NCBI GenBank assembly: GCA_937146645.1
Contig: CAKZRQ010000012.1
Location: forward strand, 306,777-370,776
Direction of reading: 5' to 3'
DNA from: an uncultured Cyclobacteriaceae bacterium
Lineage (GTDB): Bacteria > Bacteroidota > Bacteroidia > Cytophagales > Cyclobacteriaceae
Length of the DNA stretch: 64,000 bases
How positions within the stretch are numbered: position 1 is the stretch's first letter; the number at the start of each line of letters is the position of its first letter. The position numbers were made by a program, and so were the translations under genes. The notes beneath the pieces were generated by a model that ran no database searches, was not told the origin of the DNA, and saw only the letters and a program-made list of their open reading frames with translations. Shown here piece after piece: positions 43,603 through 52,471 of this stretch.

Positions 43603-43621
43603 AAGAGGCTATCGGATTTTC

Positions 43622-43629
43622 TATCTTTG
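43622..43629 (+). promoter_or_regulatory. -7 element of the TetR gene at 43646
   Basis: TATCTTTG matches TAnnTTTG, 16 nt before the ATG. There is no TTTG at the -33 position, so activation or weak basal expression is likely. Confidence 0.6.
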
Positions 43630-43645
43630 CCTTTGATTTATCCCC

Positions 43646-44278
43646 ATGAGTACGCACGGCAGCAACGAAACCAAGGTATTATCTAATGCTTATGATCTTT
43701 TCCTTCAGAAGGGATATAAGCATACAACTATGGATGATATTGCTTTGTCTTTAGGCATGAGCAAAAAAACTTTGTACAAGTACTATCCGGGTAAACTGGA
43801 GCTTTTGGAAGCTTCCTTCGAAATGCTCAAAACCAAAATGACTTCAAAAGTCGAAGCCATCAAGGATAACAAGTACATTCCTTTTCCGCTCAAGCTTAAG
43901 TCCACACTAACTACGATCGCCACCTACCTAGCCCCAATCAATCCCGAGTTATTCGCGGATTTACGAGAATTTGCGCCAGACCTTTGGGAGGATTTAAGGG
44001 AGTATATCAATGAGTCTGCCTATGTCAGATTTTATGAATTGATTCTTCAAGGGGTGGAGGAAGGCTTGGTAAACCCAAAGCTAAATGTGAGCTTAATCGT
44101 GATGCTTTATGCTTCAGCCGTACAATCTCTTATCGATCCGAACTTTCAATCGCAGTTTCCTGACTTGATTAGGAGTGGAATGAACCTGACGCCTGCAGAG
44201 CTTTACGAACAAGCTGTTTCCATTATTTATCAGGGTGTTTTGACCGAAGAAGCGCGTGAGGAATTTGTGAACGGATAA
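43646..44278 (+). CDS. TetR/AcrR family transcriptional regulator (second)
   Basis: This 210-residue protein has a TetR helix-turn-helix: [22 protein letters not shown], at about 27-48. The C-terminal ligand domain follows. The gene is alone: ligA is divergent upstream, and metG lies 73 nt downstream behind a terminator. No adjacent pump or enzyme shows what it controls, so its target may be itself or ligA through the palindrome at 43589-43602. The effector is unknown. Confidence 0.9.
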   Translation: MSTHGSNETKVLSNAYDLFLQKGYKHTTMDDIALSLGMSKKTLYKYYPGKLELLEASFEMLKTKMTSKVEAIKDNKYIPFPLKLKSTLTTIATYLAPINPELFADLREFAPDLWEDLREYINESAYVRFYELILQGVEEGLVNPKLNVSLIVMLYASAVQSLIDPNFQSQFPDLIRSGMNLTPAELYEQAVSIIYQGVLTEEAREEFVNG

Positions 44279-44300
44279 GGTTTCCGCTCACCTTATTTTT
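44275..44300 (+). terminator. Rho-independent terminator of the TetR gene
   Basis: ATAAGGT and ACCTTAT pair around an 8-nt loop and are followed by four more T. The stem includes the TAA stop codon of the TetR gene. The right side abuts the metG -7 element, so the two overlap functionally. Confidence 0.65.
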
Positions 44301-44301
44301 C

Positions 44302-44309
44302 TATCTTTG
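44302..44309 (+). promoter_or_regulatory. -7 element of the metG promoter
   Basis: TATCTTTG fits TAnnTTTG exactly, 42 nt before the metG ATG (44352). The same octamer precedes the TetR gene at 43646. The -33 region lies in the upstream terminator stem. Confidence 0.6.
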
Positions 44310-44351
44310 CAGTCGAATTTTAGCGGCTATCGCCTTATTTTCAAGCACCCA

Positions 44352-46412
44352 ATGAGCAAAAAGAATTTCAAACGATATACTGTTACTTCAGCACTTCCAT
44401 ACGCGAATGGCCCATTGCATATAGGTCATCTGGCCGGATGCTACATTCCCTCGGACATTTATGTTCGATACCTGAGAAGTCGGAAGCGAGATGTGGCCTA
44501 CATCTGTGGTTCTGATGAGCATGGAGTAGCGATTACTATCAAAGCGCGGAAAGAAGGACTCACTCCTCAGCAGATCGTCGATCGCTACAATGGAATGATG
44601 AAGAAGAGTTTCGAGGAATTCGGGATCAGCTTTGATAAGTACTCCAGAACCTCAAATAAGGGTCATCACGCTACAGCTCAGGAACTTTTTAAGGACTTGC
44701 ATGACAAAGGAGAGTTCATCGAGCAAGTCACAGAACAGTATTATGATGAAGAGGCCAAACAGTTTCTTGCGGACCGATACATAGAAGGAACATGCCCTGT
44801 TTGTGGTCATGAACATGCTTATGGAGATCAATGCGAAAATTGCGGAAGCTCTCTGAATCCGTTGGACTTAATCAATCCGAAATCTAAGCTGAGTGGATCA
44901 ACTCCAGTTCTTAAAGAAACCAAGCACTGGTTTTTGGATTTAGCGCGTTACTCAGATTTCTTGAAGGAATATATTCTCGAAGAGCACAAAGACGATTGGA
45001 AGAATAACGTTTTGGGTCAGTGCCGATCCTGGCTAGAAGCCGGGGATGGTCTGCAGGCCAGATCTATGACACGAGATATGGAGTGGGGGATCCCGGTTCC
45101 ATTAGAGGGAGCCGAGGGCAAAGTGCTTTATGTTTGGTTTGATGCGCCTATTGGCTACATCTCCGCTACCAAAGAATGGGCAGCCGAGACAGGAAAGGAT
45201 TGGGAGCCTTACTGGAAGGATGAGGAGACGAAACTCGTTCACTTTATCGGCAAGGATAACATCGTCTTTCACTGCATTATTTTCCCGGCGATTTTGAAAA
45301 CTCATGGTGGTTTTGTGCTTCCGGACAATGTACCTGCGAATGAATTCCTGAATCTTGAAGGGGATAAAATTTCCACTTCCAGAAACTGGGCCGTTTGGCT
45401 GCATGAGTATCTGGAGGAATTTCCTGGAAAGCAGGATGTCCTTCGCTATGTGCTGACAGCAAATGCCCCGGAGACCAAGGATAACGACTTTACCTGGAAG
45501 GATTTCCAGGCTAGAAATAACTCTGAGCTTGTTGCCATTTATGGGAATTTTATCAACCGGGCCATTGTGCTAACTCATAAGTATTTTGAGGGGGCGGTTC
45601 CCGCCAAAGCTGAGTTGTCCAGCTACGATCAGGAAGTCTTAGATGAGCTGAAGGTATTTCCTGAAAGAATTGCAGATTCACTGGAAAGATATCGATTCCG
45701 CGAAGCTTTGGCTACCATGATGGAGCTTGCAAGGCTTGGAAATAAATATCTAGCAGATACTGAACCCTGGAAAACTATCAAAGCTGATGAAGCCAGAACG
45801 GGAACTATTCTAAACATAGCCCTGAATATTGCGGCTAATTTGGCCATCCTTTCTGAGCCATTTCTTCCTTTTACTGCCGCGAAGCTTTATGAGTCTTTCG
45901 GTATGGAAGATAAGAAATGGGAAGATGCGGGAGATTCAGAATTGGTTAAAGCAGGTCAGGCTGTTGGGAAAACCGGGTTATTATTTGAGAAAATTGAAGA
46001 TGCTGTTGTTGAAAAGCAAATACAAAAATTGATGGACGCTAAGAAAGAAAATGAAATGGCAAATGCTCCTGCTGAGCCAATGAAAGATATTATCTCATTC
46101 GATGATTTTGTGAAATTGGATATGCGGGTTGTTACCGTACTGGAGGCCGAAAAAATGACAAAGTCCAAGAAGCTGATCAAACTAAAGGTAGATACAGGTC
46201 TGGGAGAGCGAACTGTCTTGAGTGGTGTGGCTGAACACTTCACTCCTGAGTTTTTGGTAGGTAAGCAAGTGACCATGTTGATCAATCTAGCTCCTCGAAA
46301 AATGATGGGGATAGAGTCCGAAGGAATGATTCTGATGGCAGAGGATAAAGATGGAAAGCTAAAGCTTATCGAGCCCCACGAAGGAACTGCTCCCGGTTCT
46401 ACAGTGTCTTAA
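44352..46412 (+). CDS. metG: Methionyl-tRNA synthetase with C-terminal tRNA-binding domain
   Basis: I start at ATG 44352 (686 residues); the upstream frame adds a non-homologous leader. The catalytic core has HIGH at 23-26 ([10 protein letters not shown]), a zinc knuckle with [18 protein letters not shown], and the KMSKS-type loop as KISTSRNW (Lys339). The C-terminal domain [20 protein letters not shown] is the EMAP/Trbp111-like OB fold which raises tRNA affinity and dimerises. It attaches Met to initiator and elongator tRNA. It is followed by a terminator at 46419 and stands alone. Confidence 0.96.
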   Translation: MSKKNFKRYTVTSALPYANGPLHIGHLAGCYIPSDIYVRYLRSRKRDVAYICGSDEHGVAITIKARKEGLTPQQIVDRYNGMMKKSFEEFGISFDKYSRTSNKGHHATAQELFKDLHDKGEFIEQVTEQYYDEEAKQFLADRYIEGTCPVCGHEHAYGDQCENCGSSLNPLDLINPKSKLSGSTPVLKETKHWFLDLARYSDFLKEYILEEHKDDWKNNVLGQCRSWLEAGDGLQARSMTRDMEWGIPVPLEGAEGKVLYVWFDAPIGYISATKEWAAETGKDWEPYWKDEETKLVHFIGKDNIVFHCIIFPAILKTHGGFVLPDNVPANEFLNLEGDKISTSRNWAVWLHEYLEEFPGKQDVLRYVLTANAPETKDNDFTWKDFQARNNSELVAIYGNFINRAIVLTHKYFEGAVPAKAELSSYDQEVLDELKVFPERIADSLERYRFREALATMMELARLGNKYLADTEPWKTIKADEARTGTILNIALNIAANLAILSEPFLPFTAAKLYESFGMEDKKWEDAGDSELVKAGQAVGKTGLLFEKIEDAVVEKQIQKLMDAKKENEMANAPAEPMKDIISFDDFVKLDMRVVTVLEAEKMTKSKKLIKLKVDTGLGERTVLSGVAEHFTPEFLVGKQVTMLINLAPRKMMGIESEGMILMAEDKDGKLKLIEPHEGTAPGSTVS

Positions 46413-46418
46413 TTATTC

Positions 46419-46444
46419 AAGCCTCCTTTATGGAGGCTTTTTTA
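46419..46444 (+). terminator. Rho-independent terminator of metG
   Basis: AAGCCTCC (46419-46426) pairs with GGAGGCTT (46432-46439) across a 5-nt loop; a T run follows. It lies in the 29-nt gap to the convergent YitT gene stop, so it may serve both. Confidence 0.85.
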
Positions 46445-47347
46445 ATGCAAAGGCCTTTTCTTAATCATCCCACCTTTGGTGTCTTTGATTGGGTATTGGA
46501 TCACAAATGCCTTGGGGTCCAGTTTTTCGATGGCGGAAAGTAGCCGAGTGACTTCTAGTCTGGTAATCACGCAGAAAAGCACTTTTTTATCAGGTAAATG
46601 CTCATTGTTTTTCCCATAGCCAGCATCAGATTTTAAAACAGTGACTCCACGACCTAAATCATGAGCGATCATGGCTTTGATGTCATCTGATAACTGAGAC
46701 ATGATCATCACACCCAGGTATTCTTCTACACCATTGATGATAAAATCCACCGTTTTAGAAGCCGAGAAATAAGTGAGCATGGAATACATAGCCGTTTCCA
46801 GATTCACAAAAAGGGCTGCAACTAAAAAAAGAACCACATTAAAGACTGTAATGAAGTCTCCTACCGTCAGACTACCTTTTCGACTTACTGCAATAGCAAG
46901 AACTTCAGTTCCATCGATTACAGCTCCACCACGAATAGAAAACCCGATTCCACTGCCAAGGAAAAATCCTCCAAAAACTGCTATCAGGAGCTTGTCAGAA
47001 GTCACTGCCGGGATTTCAATCCAATGAACCAGAAATGCCAAAGCGAAAATGGCAAGGCTACTTTTGATGGCGAAAGGGATAGAAAATTGCTTTGCGCCGA
47101 GCAGAATAAAAGGAAGGTTTACCAGTACGATCAAAGTGGAAAGCCCAAGAGGGGTAATGATCTGGAGCAGAAGCGAAACTCCCATAGCACCACCATCGAA
47201 GAATCCGTTGGGAAGTAAAAAACCTTTCAGACCTATGCTCGCCATGATAACCCCGATAAGAATGAAAAGGAAATCTTTAAACCTCTGCCATGGGGTTACT
47301 CCGTTTACCCAACGTGTGAGAGCTGAAATTCTTGACGGTCTTTCCAT
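46442..47347 (-). CDS. YitT family membrane protein with DUF2179 domain
   Basis: The 301-residue protein has about five or six membrane helices with the YitT pattern: GVIMASIGLKGFLLPNGFFDGG and GSGIGFSIRGGAVIDGTEVLA. A C-terminal soluble DUF2179 domain follows (CVITRLEVTRLLSAIEKLDP). Such proteins are widespread and possibly transport anions or lipids; function is unknown. The stop is near the metG terminator. It stands alone, with the Anbu operon starting 178 nt away on the other strand. Confidence 0.9.
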   Translation of the reverse strand: MERPSRISALTRWVNGVTPWQRFKDFLFILIGVIMASIGLKGFLLPNGFFDGGAMGVSLLLQIITPLGLSTLIVLVNLPFILLGAKQFSIPFAIKSSLAIFALAFLVHWIEIPAVTSDKLLIAVFGGFFLGSGIGFSIRGGAVIDGTEVLAIAVSRKGSLTVGDFITVFNVVLFLVAALFVNLETAMYSMLTYFSASKTVDFIINGVEEYLGVMIMSQLSDDIKAMIAHDLGRGVTVLKSDAGYGKNNEHLPDKKVLFCVITRLEVTRLLSAIEKLDPKAFVIQYPIKDTKGGMIKKRPLH

Positions 47348-47525
47348 TTGGGAAATTACTTTAAAATTCGAAATGGAGCGGTTTCATAGAAAAAATTATA
47401 AAAATGAAATCCATCTTTCCCGGATATTTAGGCATATTACTATTCATAAGATAATCCTTGAATGTGTGTTATTTTTATAATTAATTTTTATACTCCATCA
47501 CCAAACCTATTAAGATTTTTACCAA

Positions 47526-48950
47526 ATGAAATTAGAAAATTATTCTGCTGGAGATCATTGTGATGAAATGATCACAAGTGACGGGAAGGTAAAATCTCAT
47601 TATCAGGAATTTTTCAAACGTTTAGAGAAAATTCCTCAAAAAAAGATGAAACACCTTCAGCACTCTGCGAATCAAACGCAACGTTCAATGGGCATGACAT
47701 TCAATGTCTACCATGACAATGAGGGGCTTGAAAAGATATTGCACCTGGATATCATTCCTAGAATAGTTCCGAATTCTGAATGGAGAGAAGTGGAATCGGG
47801 CTTAAAGCAAAGAACGAAAGCCCTGAATATGTTCCTACAGGATATTTACAATGAACGAAGTATTCTCAAGGATGGTATAGTTCCAAGTGAATTAATCCTA
47901 AAGAGCAAAGATTATCTGGAGCCTTGTATTGGTTTAACTCCTCCAAAGGGCGTTTGGTGTCATATAACCGGAACGGATTTAATTAAGAATCGAGATGGTA
48001 AGTATTACATCCTTGAAGATAATTTAAGGTGTCCATCTGGAGTTTCGTATATGTTGGAAAGCCGAGAGATAATTAAGAGAATCTATCCAGAGCTTTTCCA
48101 TGAACAAGGGGTCATGCCAGTTTCAAACTATCCTACAAAGCTTCTCAACATGCTCCAATTTTTGAGTGATAAAAAGAAACCTGTTGTAGGTGTTTTGACA
48201 CCGGGGATATATAATTCTGCTTACTTCGAGCATTCCTATTTGGCACTTCAAATGGGGGTAGAGTTAGTTTCTGGTGTGGATTTATTAGTGGAGGGTAAGA
48301 AGGTCTATATGCAGACTACCCATGGACTGAGGCAAATAGATGTTCTTTACCGACGAATCGATGATACATTTCTCGATCCTATGACCTTTAATCCGGATTC
48401 AATGCTAGGCATACCTGGAATTTTTGAAGCATACAAAGCGGGAAATATTGCTTTTGCCAATGCTCCGGGTACAGGAGTCGGGGATGACAAAGCGGTTTAT
48501 GCGTATGTTCCTGAAATCATCAAGTATTACCTAAACGAAGAGCCCATCTTAAATAATGTGCCCACTTACCTCTGTCGGGAGGAAGAACAGAGGGAGCATG
48601 TGCTAGAAAATATACATGACTTGGTTGTTAAGGAAACCAATGCTGCTGGTGGATATGGGATGTTGATAGGGCCGAAGTCAACCGAAGAAGAGCATGATAA
48701 ATTCAGGGAATTGATAAAGAATAATCCGAAGAATTATATCGCTCAACCAACGCTTTCACTTTCTACAGTTCCCACCCTTTGCGAACAGGGAATAGAGGGG
48801 AGACATGTAGATCTGAGACCATACATCCTTTATGGAAATGAAATCGAAGTGATTCCAGGTGCTTTGACAAGGGTTGCCTTGAAAAAAGGTTCACTGGTGG
48901 TGAATAGCTCCCAGGGAGGAGGTAGTAAGGATACTTGGGTTTTGTACTAA
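47526..48950 (+). CDS. Circularly permuted ATP-grasp protein (DUF404/DUF407)
   Basis: The 474-residue protein belongs to the circularly permuted ATP-grasp family (type 2). Blocks visible are LDIIPRIVPNSEWREVESGL near the start, then GKYYILEDNLRCPSGVSYML, then VKETNAAGGYGMLIGP and the C-terminal RPYILYGNEIEVIPGALTRV. ATP-grasp enzymes join a carboxylate to an amine through an acyl-phosphate. The family is proposed to be a peptide or amide ligase in a conserved cluster with alpha-E, transglutaminase-like and Anbu-type proteins. All three follow here in tight order, starting with alpha-E after 11 nt. Confidence 0.93.
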   Translation: MKLENYSAGDHCDEMITSDGKVKSHYQEFFKRLEKIPQKKMKHLQHSANQTQRSMGMTFNVYHDNEGLEKILHLDIIPRIVPNSEWREVESGLKQRTKALNMFLQDIYNERSILKDGIVPSELILKSKDYLEPCIGLTPPKGVWCHITGTDLIKNRDGKYYILEDNLRCPSGVSYMLESREIIKRIYPELFHEQGVMPVSNYPTKLLNMLQFLSDKKKPVVGVLTPGIYNSAYFEHSYLALQMGVELVSGVDLLVEGKKVYMQTTHGLRQIDVLYRRIDDTFLDPMTFNPDSMLGIPGIFEAYKAGNIAFANAPGTGVGDDKAVYAYVPEIIKYYLNEEPILNNVPTYLCREEEQREHVLENIHDLVVKETNAAGGYGMLIGPKSTEEEHDKFRELIKNNPKNYIAQPTLSLSTVPTLCEQGIEGRHVDLRPYILYGNEIEVIPGALTRVALKKGSLVVNSSQGGGSKDTWVLY

Positions 48951-48961
48951 AAAAAGAATTT

Positions 48962-49939
48962 ATGCTTAGTAGAGTAGCAAATAGTATTTATTGGTTAGGT
49001 AGGTACCTGGAAAGAGCTGAGAATTATGCACGATTTATCGATGTGAATTTTAATCTTATGCAGGATTTGCCTGTAGGGCTAAAAGAACAATGGAGGCCAT
49101 TGGTGGCTGCTACTGGTGATTTGCATATTTATGAGTCGAAGAGTCAGGATTATACAAGCGAAGAAGTTTTGTATTTCCTTGGATTTGATGAAAACAATCC
49201 TAATTCCATGTTTTCGGCAGTTCGAAATGCTCGCGAGAATGCCAGAATAATCCGTGAAAATTTAAGTAAAGAGACCTGGGAGAAGACCAATGAACTGTAT
49301 CATTTTATGCAGGCTGGCCAGAAGAAGAAAGTTTGGAAGAAGGATGACCCAAGGGAATTTTTCTCACTAATCAAAAATCAAATTCTCCTTATTTATGGAT
49401 TAGCAGATAGTAGTGTGGCCAGAGTAGAAGGCTGGTATTTTAGTCGTCTGGGTCAGTATCTTGAGCGGGCTGATAAGACCTCGAGAATTCTAGATGTAAA
49501 ATATCATATTCTACTTCCCAATCAGGATCAAGTGGGAAGCCCACTTGATTTTCTACACTGGATGGCACTCTTAAAATCGGTAACTGCTTTTAATACCTAT
49601 AGACGTGTTTATGGAAATATCGATCCTTCTAGTGTGGTAGAATTCCTGACCTTGAATAAATATTTTCCAAGATCTATTTATTTCTGTATTAGGGAAGCTG
49701 AGAAATGCTTGCATAAAATTTCAGGAAGCGATGCGGAGGGTTATAAAAATTCAGCTGAAAAAGCCATCGGAAGCTTAAAATCAAAGCTGGAATATGCTGA
49801 TGTTGAGGAAATTATAGATTATGGACTCCATGAATATCTCGATGATTTGCAGATAAAAATCAATGGTATTTCCGATAAAATAGATAGTAATTTCTTCACA
49901 ATTAGGGATAACTTTGCGCAGCATTCAACACCACAATAA
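48962..49939 (+). CDS. Alpha-E domain protein (DUF403)
   Basis: I use ATG 48962 (325 residues), 11 nt after the ATP-grasp stop, because the family starts MLSRVANSIYWLGRYLERAE as here. The protein is all-helical: a helical core with conserved RAENYARFIDVN, ARENARIIRENL and SRLGQYLERADKTSRILDV. In many bacteria it is encoded next to, or fused with, the circularly permuted ATP-grasp enzyme and probably partners or presents its substrate. Its stop overlaps the next ATG by 1 nt (TAATG). Confidence 0.92.
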   Translation: MLSRVANSIYWLGRYLERAENYARFIDVNFNLMQDLPVGLKEQWRPLVAATGDLHIYESKSQDYTSEEVLYFLGFDENNPNSMFSAVRNARENARIIRENLSKETWEKTNELYHFMQAGQKKKVWKKDDPREFFSLIKNQILLIYGLADSSVARVEGWYFSRLGQYLERADKTSRILDVKYHILLPNQDQVGSPLDFLHWMALLKSVTAFNTYRRVYGNIDPSSVVEFLTLNKYFPRSIYFCIREAEKCLHKISGSDAEGYKNSAEKAIGSLKSKLEYADVEEIIDYGLHEYLDDLQIKINGISDKIDSNFFTIRDNFAQHSTPQ

Positions 49940-50682
49940 TGACCTTCTGCCTCGGGATCAAAACCAAGAATGGGATCGTCGGATTATCAGATACCCGCAT
50001 CACTACAGGGACTGAAACGACCTCTGCCAAAAAAGTTTTTACGGTAAATCGGGATAAGCATTCCTTTTTCATCATGACCTCAGGCCTTCGCTCGGTAAGG
50101 GATAAGGCCATTACTTACTTTACTGAAGTAATTGAGAACAAGGATGAGTCATTTACCAAACTTTATCATGCGGTGAATGAATTTGGTAGCCAGATTAGGG
50201 CTGTGGCTGATGAAGACAAGGATCATCTGGCAGAATCGGGACTGGATTTTAATCTATTTTCTATCATCGGAGGGCAACTAGAGGATGATAAGGAACCCAA
50301 GTTGTATCTACTTTATCCTCAAGGAAACTGGATTGAAGTTATGCCGGGAACACCATTTGTGATTATCGGGAATTCAGGTTTCGGTAATCCTGTGCTGAAA
50401 AGGTCGCTTTCCTATGAAAACTCCCTCGAATATGCGCTAAAGTGTGCTTTTCTTTCTTTTGACGCGACCAGGATTTCTGTTAATGATGTAGATTTTCCTA
50501 TCGATACGGTTATTCTGCCAAATGATCAATATCGAATATCAGAGCGACGGTTTACCAGAGATGAACTAGAGCACATTTCGAACTTTTGGAATGGGAGGCT
50601 GAAAAATGCCATTAAAGATCTTCCTGCAGAAATTTTAAGTAATTCGCTCGATCAGCAGGAAATCCCATGGCCCAAGGATTAA
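49939..50682 (+). CDS. Anbu-type proteasome-like protease
   Basis: The 247-residue protein is an Ntn hydrolase of the 20S-proteasome/HslV superfamily. It starts MTFCLGIKTKNGIVGLSDTR, which fits the bacterial Anbu (ancestral beta subunit): Thr2 becomes the N-terminal nucleophile after Met removal, and Asp18 and Lys32 (TSAKKVFTVNRDKHSF region) fit the catalytic triad positions. Later blocks are FNLFSIIGGQLEDDKEPKL and TPFVIIGNSGFGNPVLKRSL. Anbu forms ring- or helix-like assemblies and is encoded with ATP-grasp, alpha-E and transglutaminase-like genes, as here. Its peptide substrate is unknown. Confidence 0.9.
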   Translation: MTFCLGIKTKNGIVGLSDTRITTGTETTSAKKVFTVNRDKHSFFIMTSGLRSVRDKAITYFTEVIENKDESFTKLYHAVNEFGSQIRAVADEDKDHLAESGLDFNLFSIIGGQLEDDKEPKLYLLYPQGNWIEVMPGTPFVIIGNSGFGNPVLKRSLSYENSLEYALKCAFLSFDATRISVNDVDFPIDTVILPNDQYRISERRFTRDELEHISNFWNGRLKNAIKDLPAEILSNSLDQQEIPWPKD

Positions 50683-50685
50683 TTT

Positions 50686-51546
50686 ATGCTGAGGCTTAAG
50701 ATTTCCCATTTTACAAAGTATGAATACGAGAAAGAAGTGAGTCTTTCTCCTCATAATTTATTTTTGATACCTCAGATTCAGTCTCACCAACGCTTGATCG
50801 AGAGCGATCTGAGTATAATCCCAGTGCCCGATGGTCAGACTATTCGGACTGATCTTTTTGGCAATAAGTATTCCCAGATCTGGTTTAGTGAATTTCTTGA
50901 TTCCTTATCCATTCAAAATGAAATCACCATCGAATCAGAGGAATTCAACCCCTTTAATTTTTTGATAGATCCTGAGTTTGAATCCAAAACAGAAGGGGTA
51001 GGGATTCCAGCATTCACATACTCTGAAGAGGAGGACACTTTTTTAAGGCCATTTATTCGAAAAGAAGATAGTCCTCTTTATATAAATGAGGTGTTGGATA
51101 TTTATGCTAACACTCAAAATCTTTTGGACTTCCTAGTGAAGCTCACTTCTCGAATCTACCAGGGTTGGACGCATGTGATTAGAGAGGAGGAGAATATTTG
51201 GACTCCAGAATTCACATTTTCTAAAAGAGAAGGATCATGCCGTGATTTGGCCAATTTACAAATGCATACGCTCGGAATGCTTGGTTTAGCCACTCGCTTC
51301 GTCAGCGGATATGCATTTAACCCAAAAATCGAAGCAGGACATGAATTACATGCCTGGCTAGAAGTCTATGTCCCTGGAGCGTCTTGGATAGGACTTGACC
51401 CTAGCTTAGGTCTTTTGGTAGGAAACAATTATGTCCCTTTGGCATTTCATGCTGATCCTATAAAGACACTACCAGTACAGGGTAGTTTTTTTGGCGAAGC
51501 TAAATCAAAGCTGACGACTGAAGTAAGAATTGAGGAAATAAGTTAA
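50686..51546 (+). CDS. Transglutaminase-like (protease-fold) protein
   Basis: The 286-residue protein has an N-terminal beta domain (RLKISHFTKYEYEKEVSLSP) that precedes the core in bacterial transglutaminase-like proteins of this cluster. The catalytic triad is complete: Cys185 in REGSCRDLANLQ, His222 in GHELHAWLEVYV and Asp238 in WIGLDPSLG. It probably cleaves or transfers amide bonds. It starts 3 nt after the Anbu stop and is the last gene of the four-gene unit. Its stop overlaps that of the convergent DUF6503 gene by 4 nt. Confidence 0.93.
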   Translation: MLRLKISHFTKYEYEKEVSLSPHNLFLIPQIQSHQRLIESDLSIIPVPDGQTIRTDLFGNKYSQIWFSEFLDSLSIQNEITIESEEFNPFNFLIDPEFESKTEGVGIPAFTYSEEEDTFLRPFIRKEDSPLYINEVLDIYANTQNLLDFLVKLTSRIYQGWTHVIREEENIWTPEFTFSKREGSCRDLANLQMHTLGMLGLATRFVSGYAFNPKIEAGHELHAWLEVYVPGASWIGLDPSLGLLVGNNYVPLAFHADPIKTLPVQGSFFGEAKSKLTTEVRIEEIS

Positions 51547-52304
51547 TCAGTCACAACCCCATTTTCCGGCTTTTCGAAGAGACTCTTTTCAAATTCTTCA
51601 TCCAAAACCAATACATCAGCAAAGCTTACCTGGTATCGAATTCTACCAGTCGAATCATTGTCATACGTGTAACCAGTAAGGATTCTTGGGAAGGAAAGTC
51701 CGCCAGAATCCCGATAATCCTCATATTTCAAAGCACTCAAACTTGGATTTGGGTTTCCGTAGTAGGTGACGGTGTAAAGCAAATACTCCAATCGATTAGT
51801 CTCAGGATTAATGAGCATTAGGTATTGGTCTTCAGGACTATCACCCTTATCAGGATCAAAACTCGCAGAGTAGGTTTCGTACGAAACTCCATTCATCATT
51901 TTGTTTTCCACCTTGCTAACAGTTACCCCTGGGTCGGTGAAAATGTAAGGAATTGCATAAAAGTAGAAATAAAGGTTGTGGTAAAATCTCACGGATTTCC
52001 CTGCGAATGATTCCCGGCTTGGGCTAATCCAAACGTCTTTTCCATCAAATCCAATCTGGAAATTGGCTGCATCAATACGGGTTTCTCTTGTTTGAAGATT
52101 AATGAAGTGCGTTTCCTTGGTCAGGTTAGTCTCATGAATCATCTGATAGCTCATGGCTTTTCCATTGTGGAATTTCTGCCAATCTCCATGTGCCTCCAGC
52201 ACTTTTTGGAAACCGGGATCAAGATTTGGAAGAGCTTTTTCTGCGGGTTTTGAGCAAGCAGAAATCAGGATTAGTAGGAGCAAAGGGAGGAAGTAATTCT
52301 TCAT
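51543..52304 (-). CDS. Lipoprotein of the DUF6503 type
   Basis: I use ATG 52304 (253 residues), since MKNYFLPLLLLILISAC gives a proper lipobox with Cys17; the longer frame upstream adds an unlikely leader. The mature part resembles the DUF6503 family: HGDWQKFHNGKAMSYQM, GFDGKDVWISP, and PYIFTDPGVTVSKVENKMMN, a beta-rich layout like LolA/LolB-type lipid-binding sandwiches. It probably sits on the outer-membrane inner face. Function is unknown. It is divergent from the PepSY gene. Confidence 0.8.
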   Translation of the reverse strand: MKNYFLPLLLLILISACSKPAEKALPNLDPGFQKVLEAHGDWQKFHNGKAMSYQMIHETNLTKETHFINLQTRETRIDAANFQIGFDGKDVWISPSRESFAGKSVRFYHNLYFYFYAIPYIFTDPGVTVSKVENKMMNGVSYETYSASFDPDKGDSPEDQYLMLINPETNRLEYLLYTVTYYGNPNPSLSALKYEDYRDSGGLSFPRILTGYTYDNDSTGRIRYQVSFADVLVLDEEFEKSLFEKPENGVVTD

Positions 52305-52400
52305 GACTAGTGGATTTTTCAGAAAGATACGAGGTCGGACAAGATGGTCCAGTAGAATTTTGGATGATTGGTTAATTAAATTTGATCTAAACAAAAACTT

Positions 52401-52421
52401 TTTTTGGATTTAATCTAAATA
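52401..52421. promoter_or_regulatory. Fur-like inverted repeat upstream of the PepSY gene
   Basis: TTTTTGGATT and AATCTAAATA form an inverted repeat with 8 of 10 paired positions and a 1-nt centre, 50 nt before the PepSY ATG. Iron-uptake genes of Bacteroidota often have TTTAGATT-type dyads, so an iron-response site is a reasonable guess. A second half-site (GATCTAAAC) lies at 52384-52392. Confidence 0.4.
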
Positions 52422-52471
52422 ATGGATCTCATAACTTATTTTTGTCAACTGTAAAACGCTTTAAATCATCC

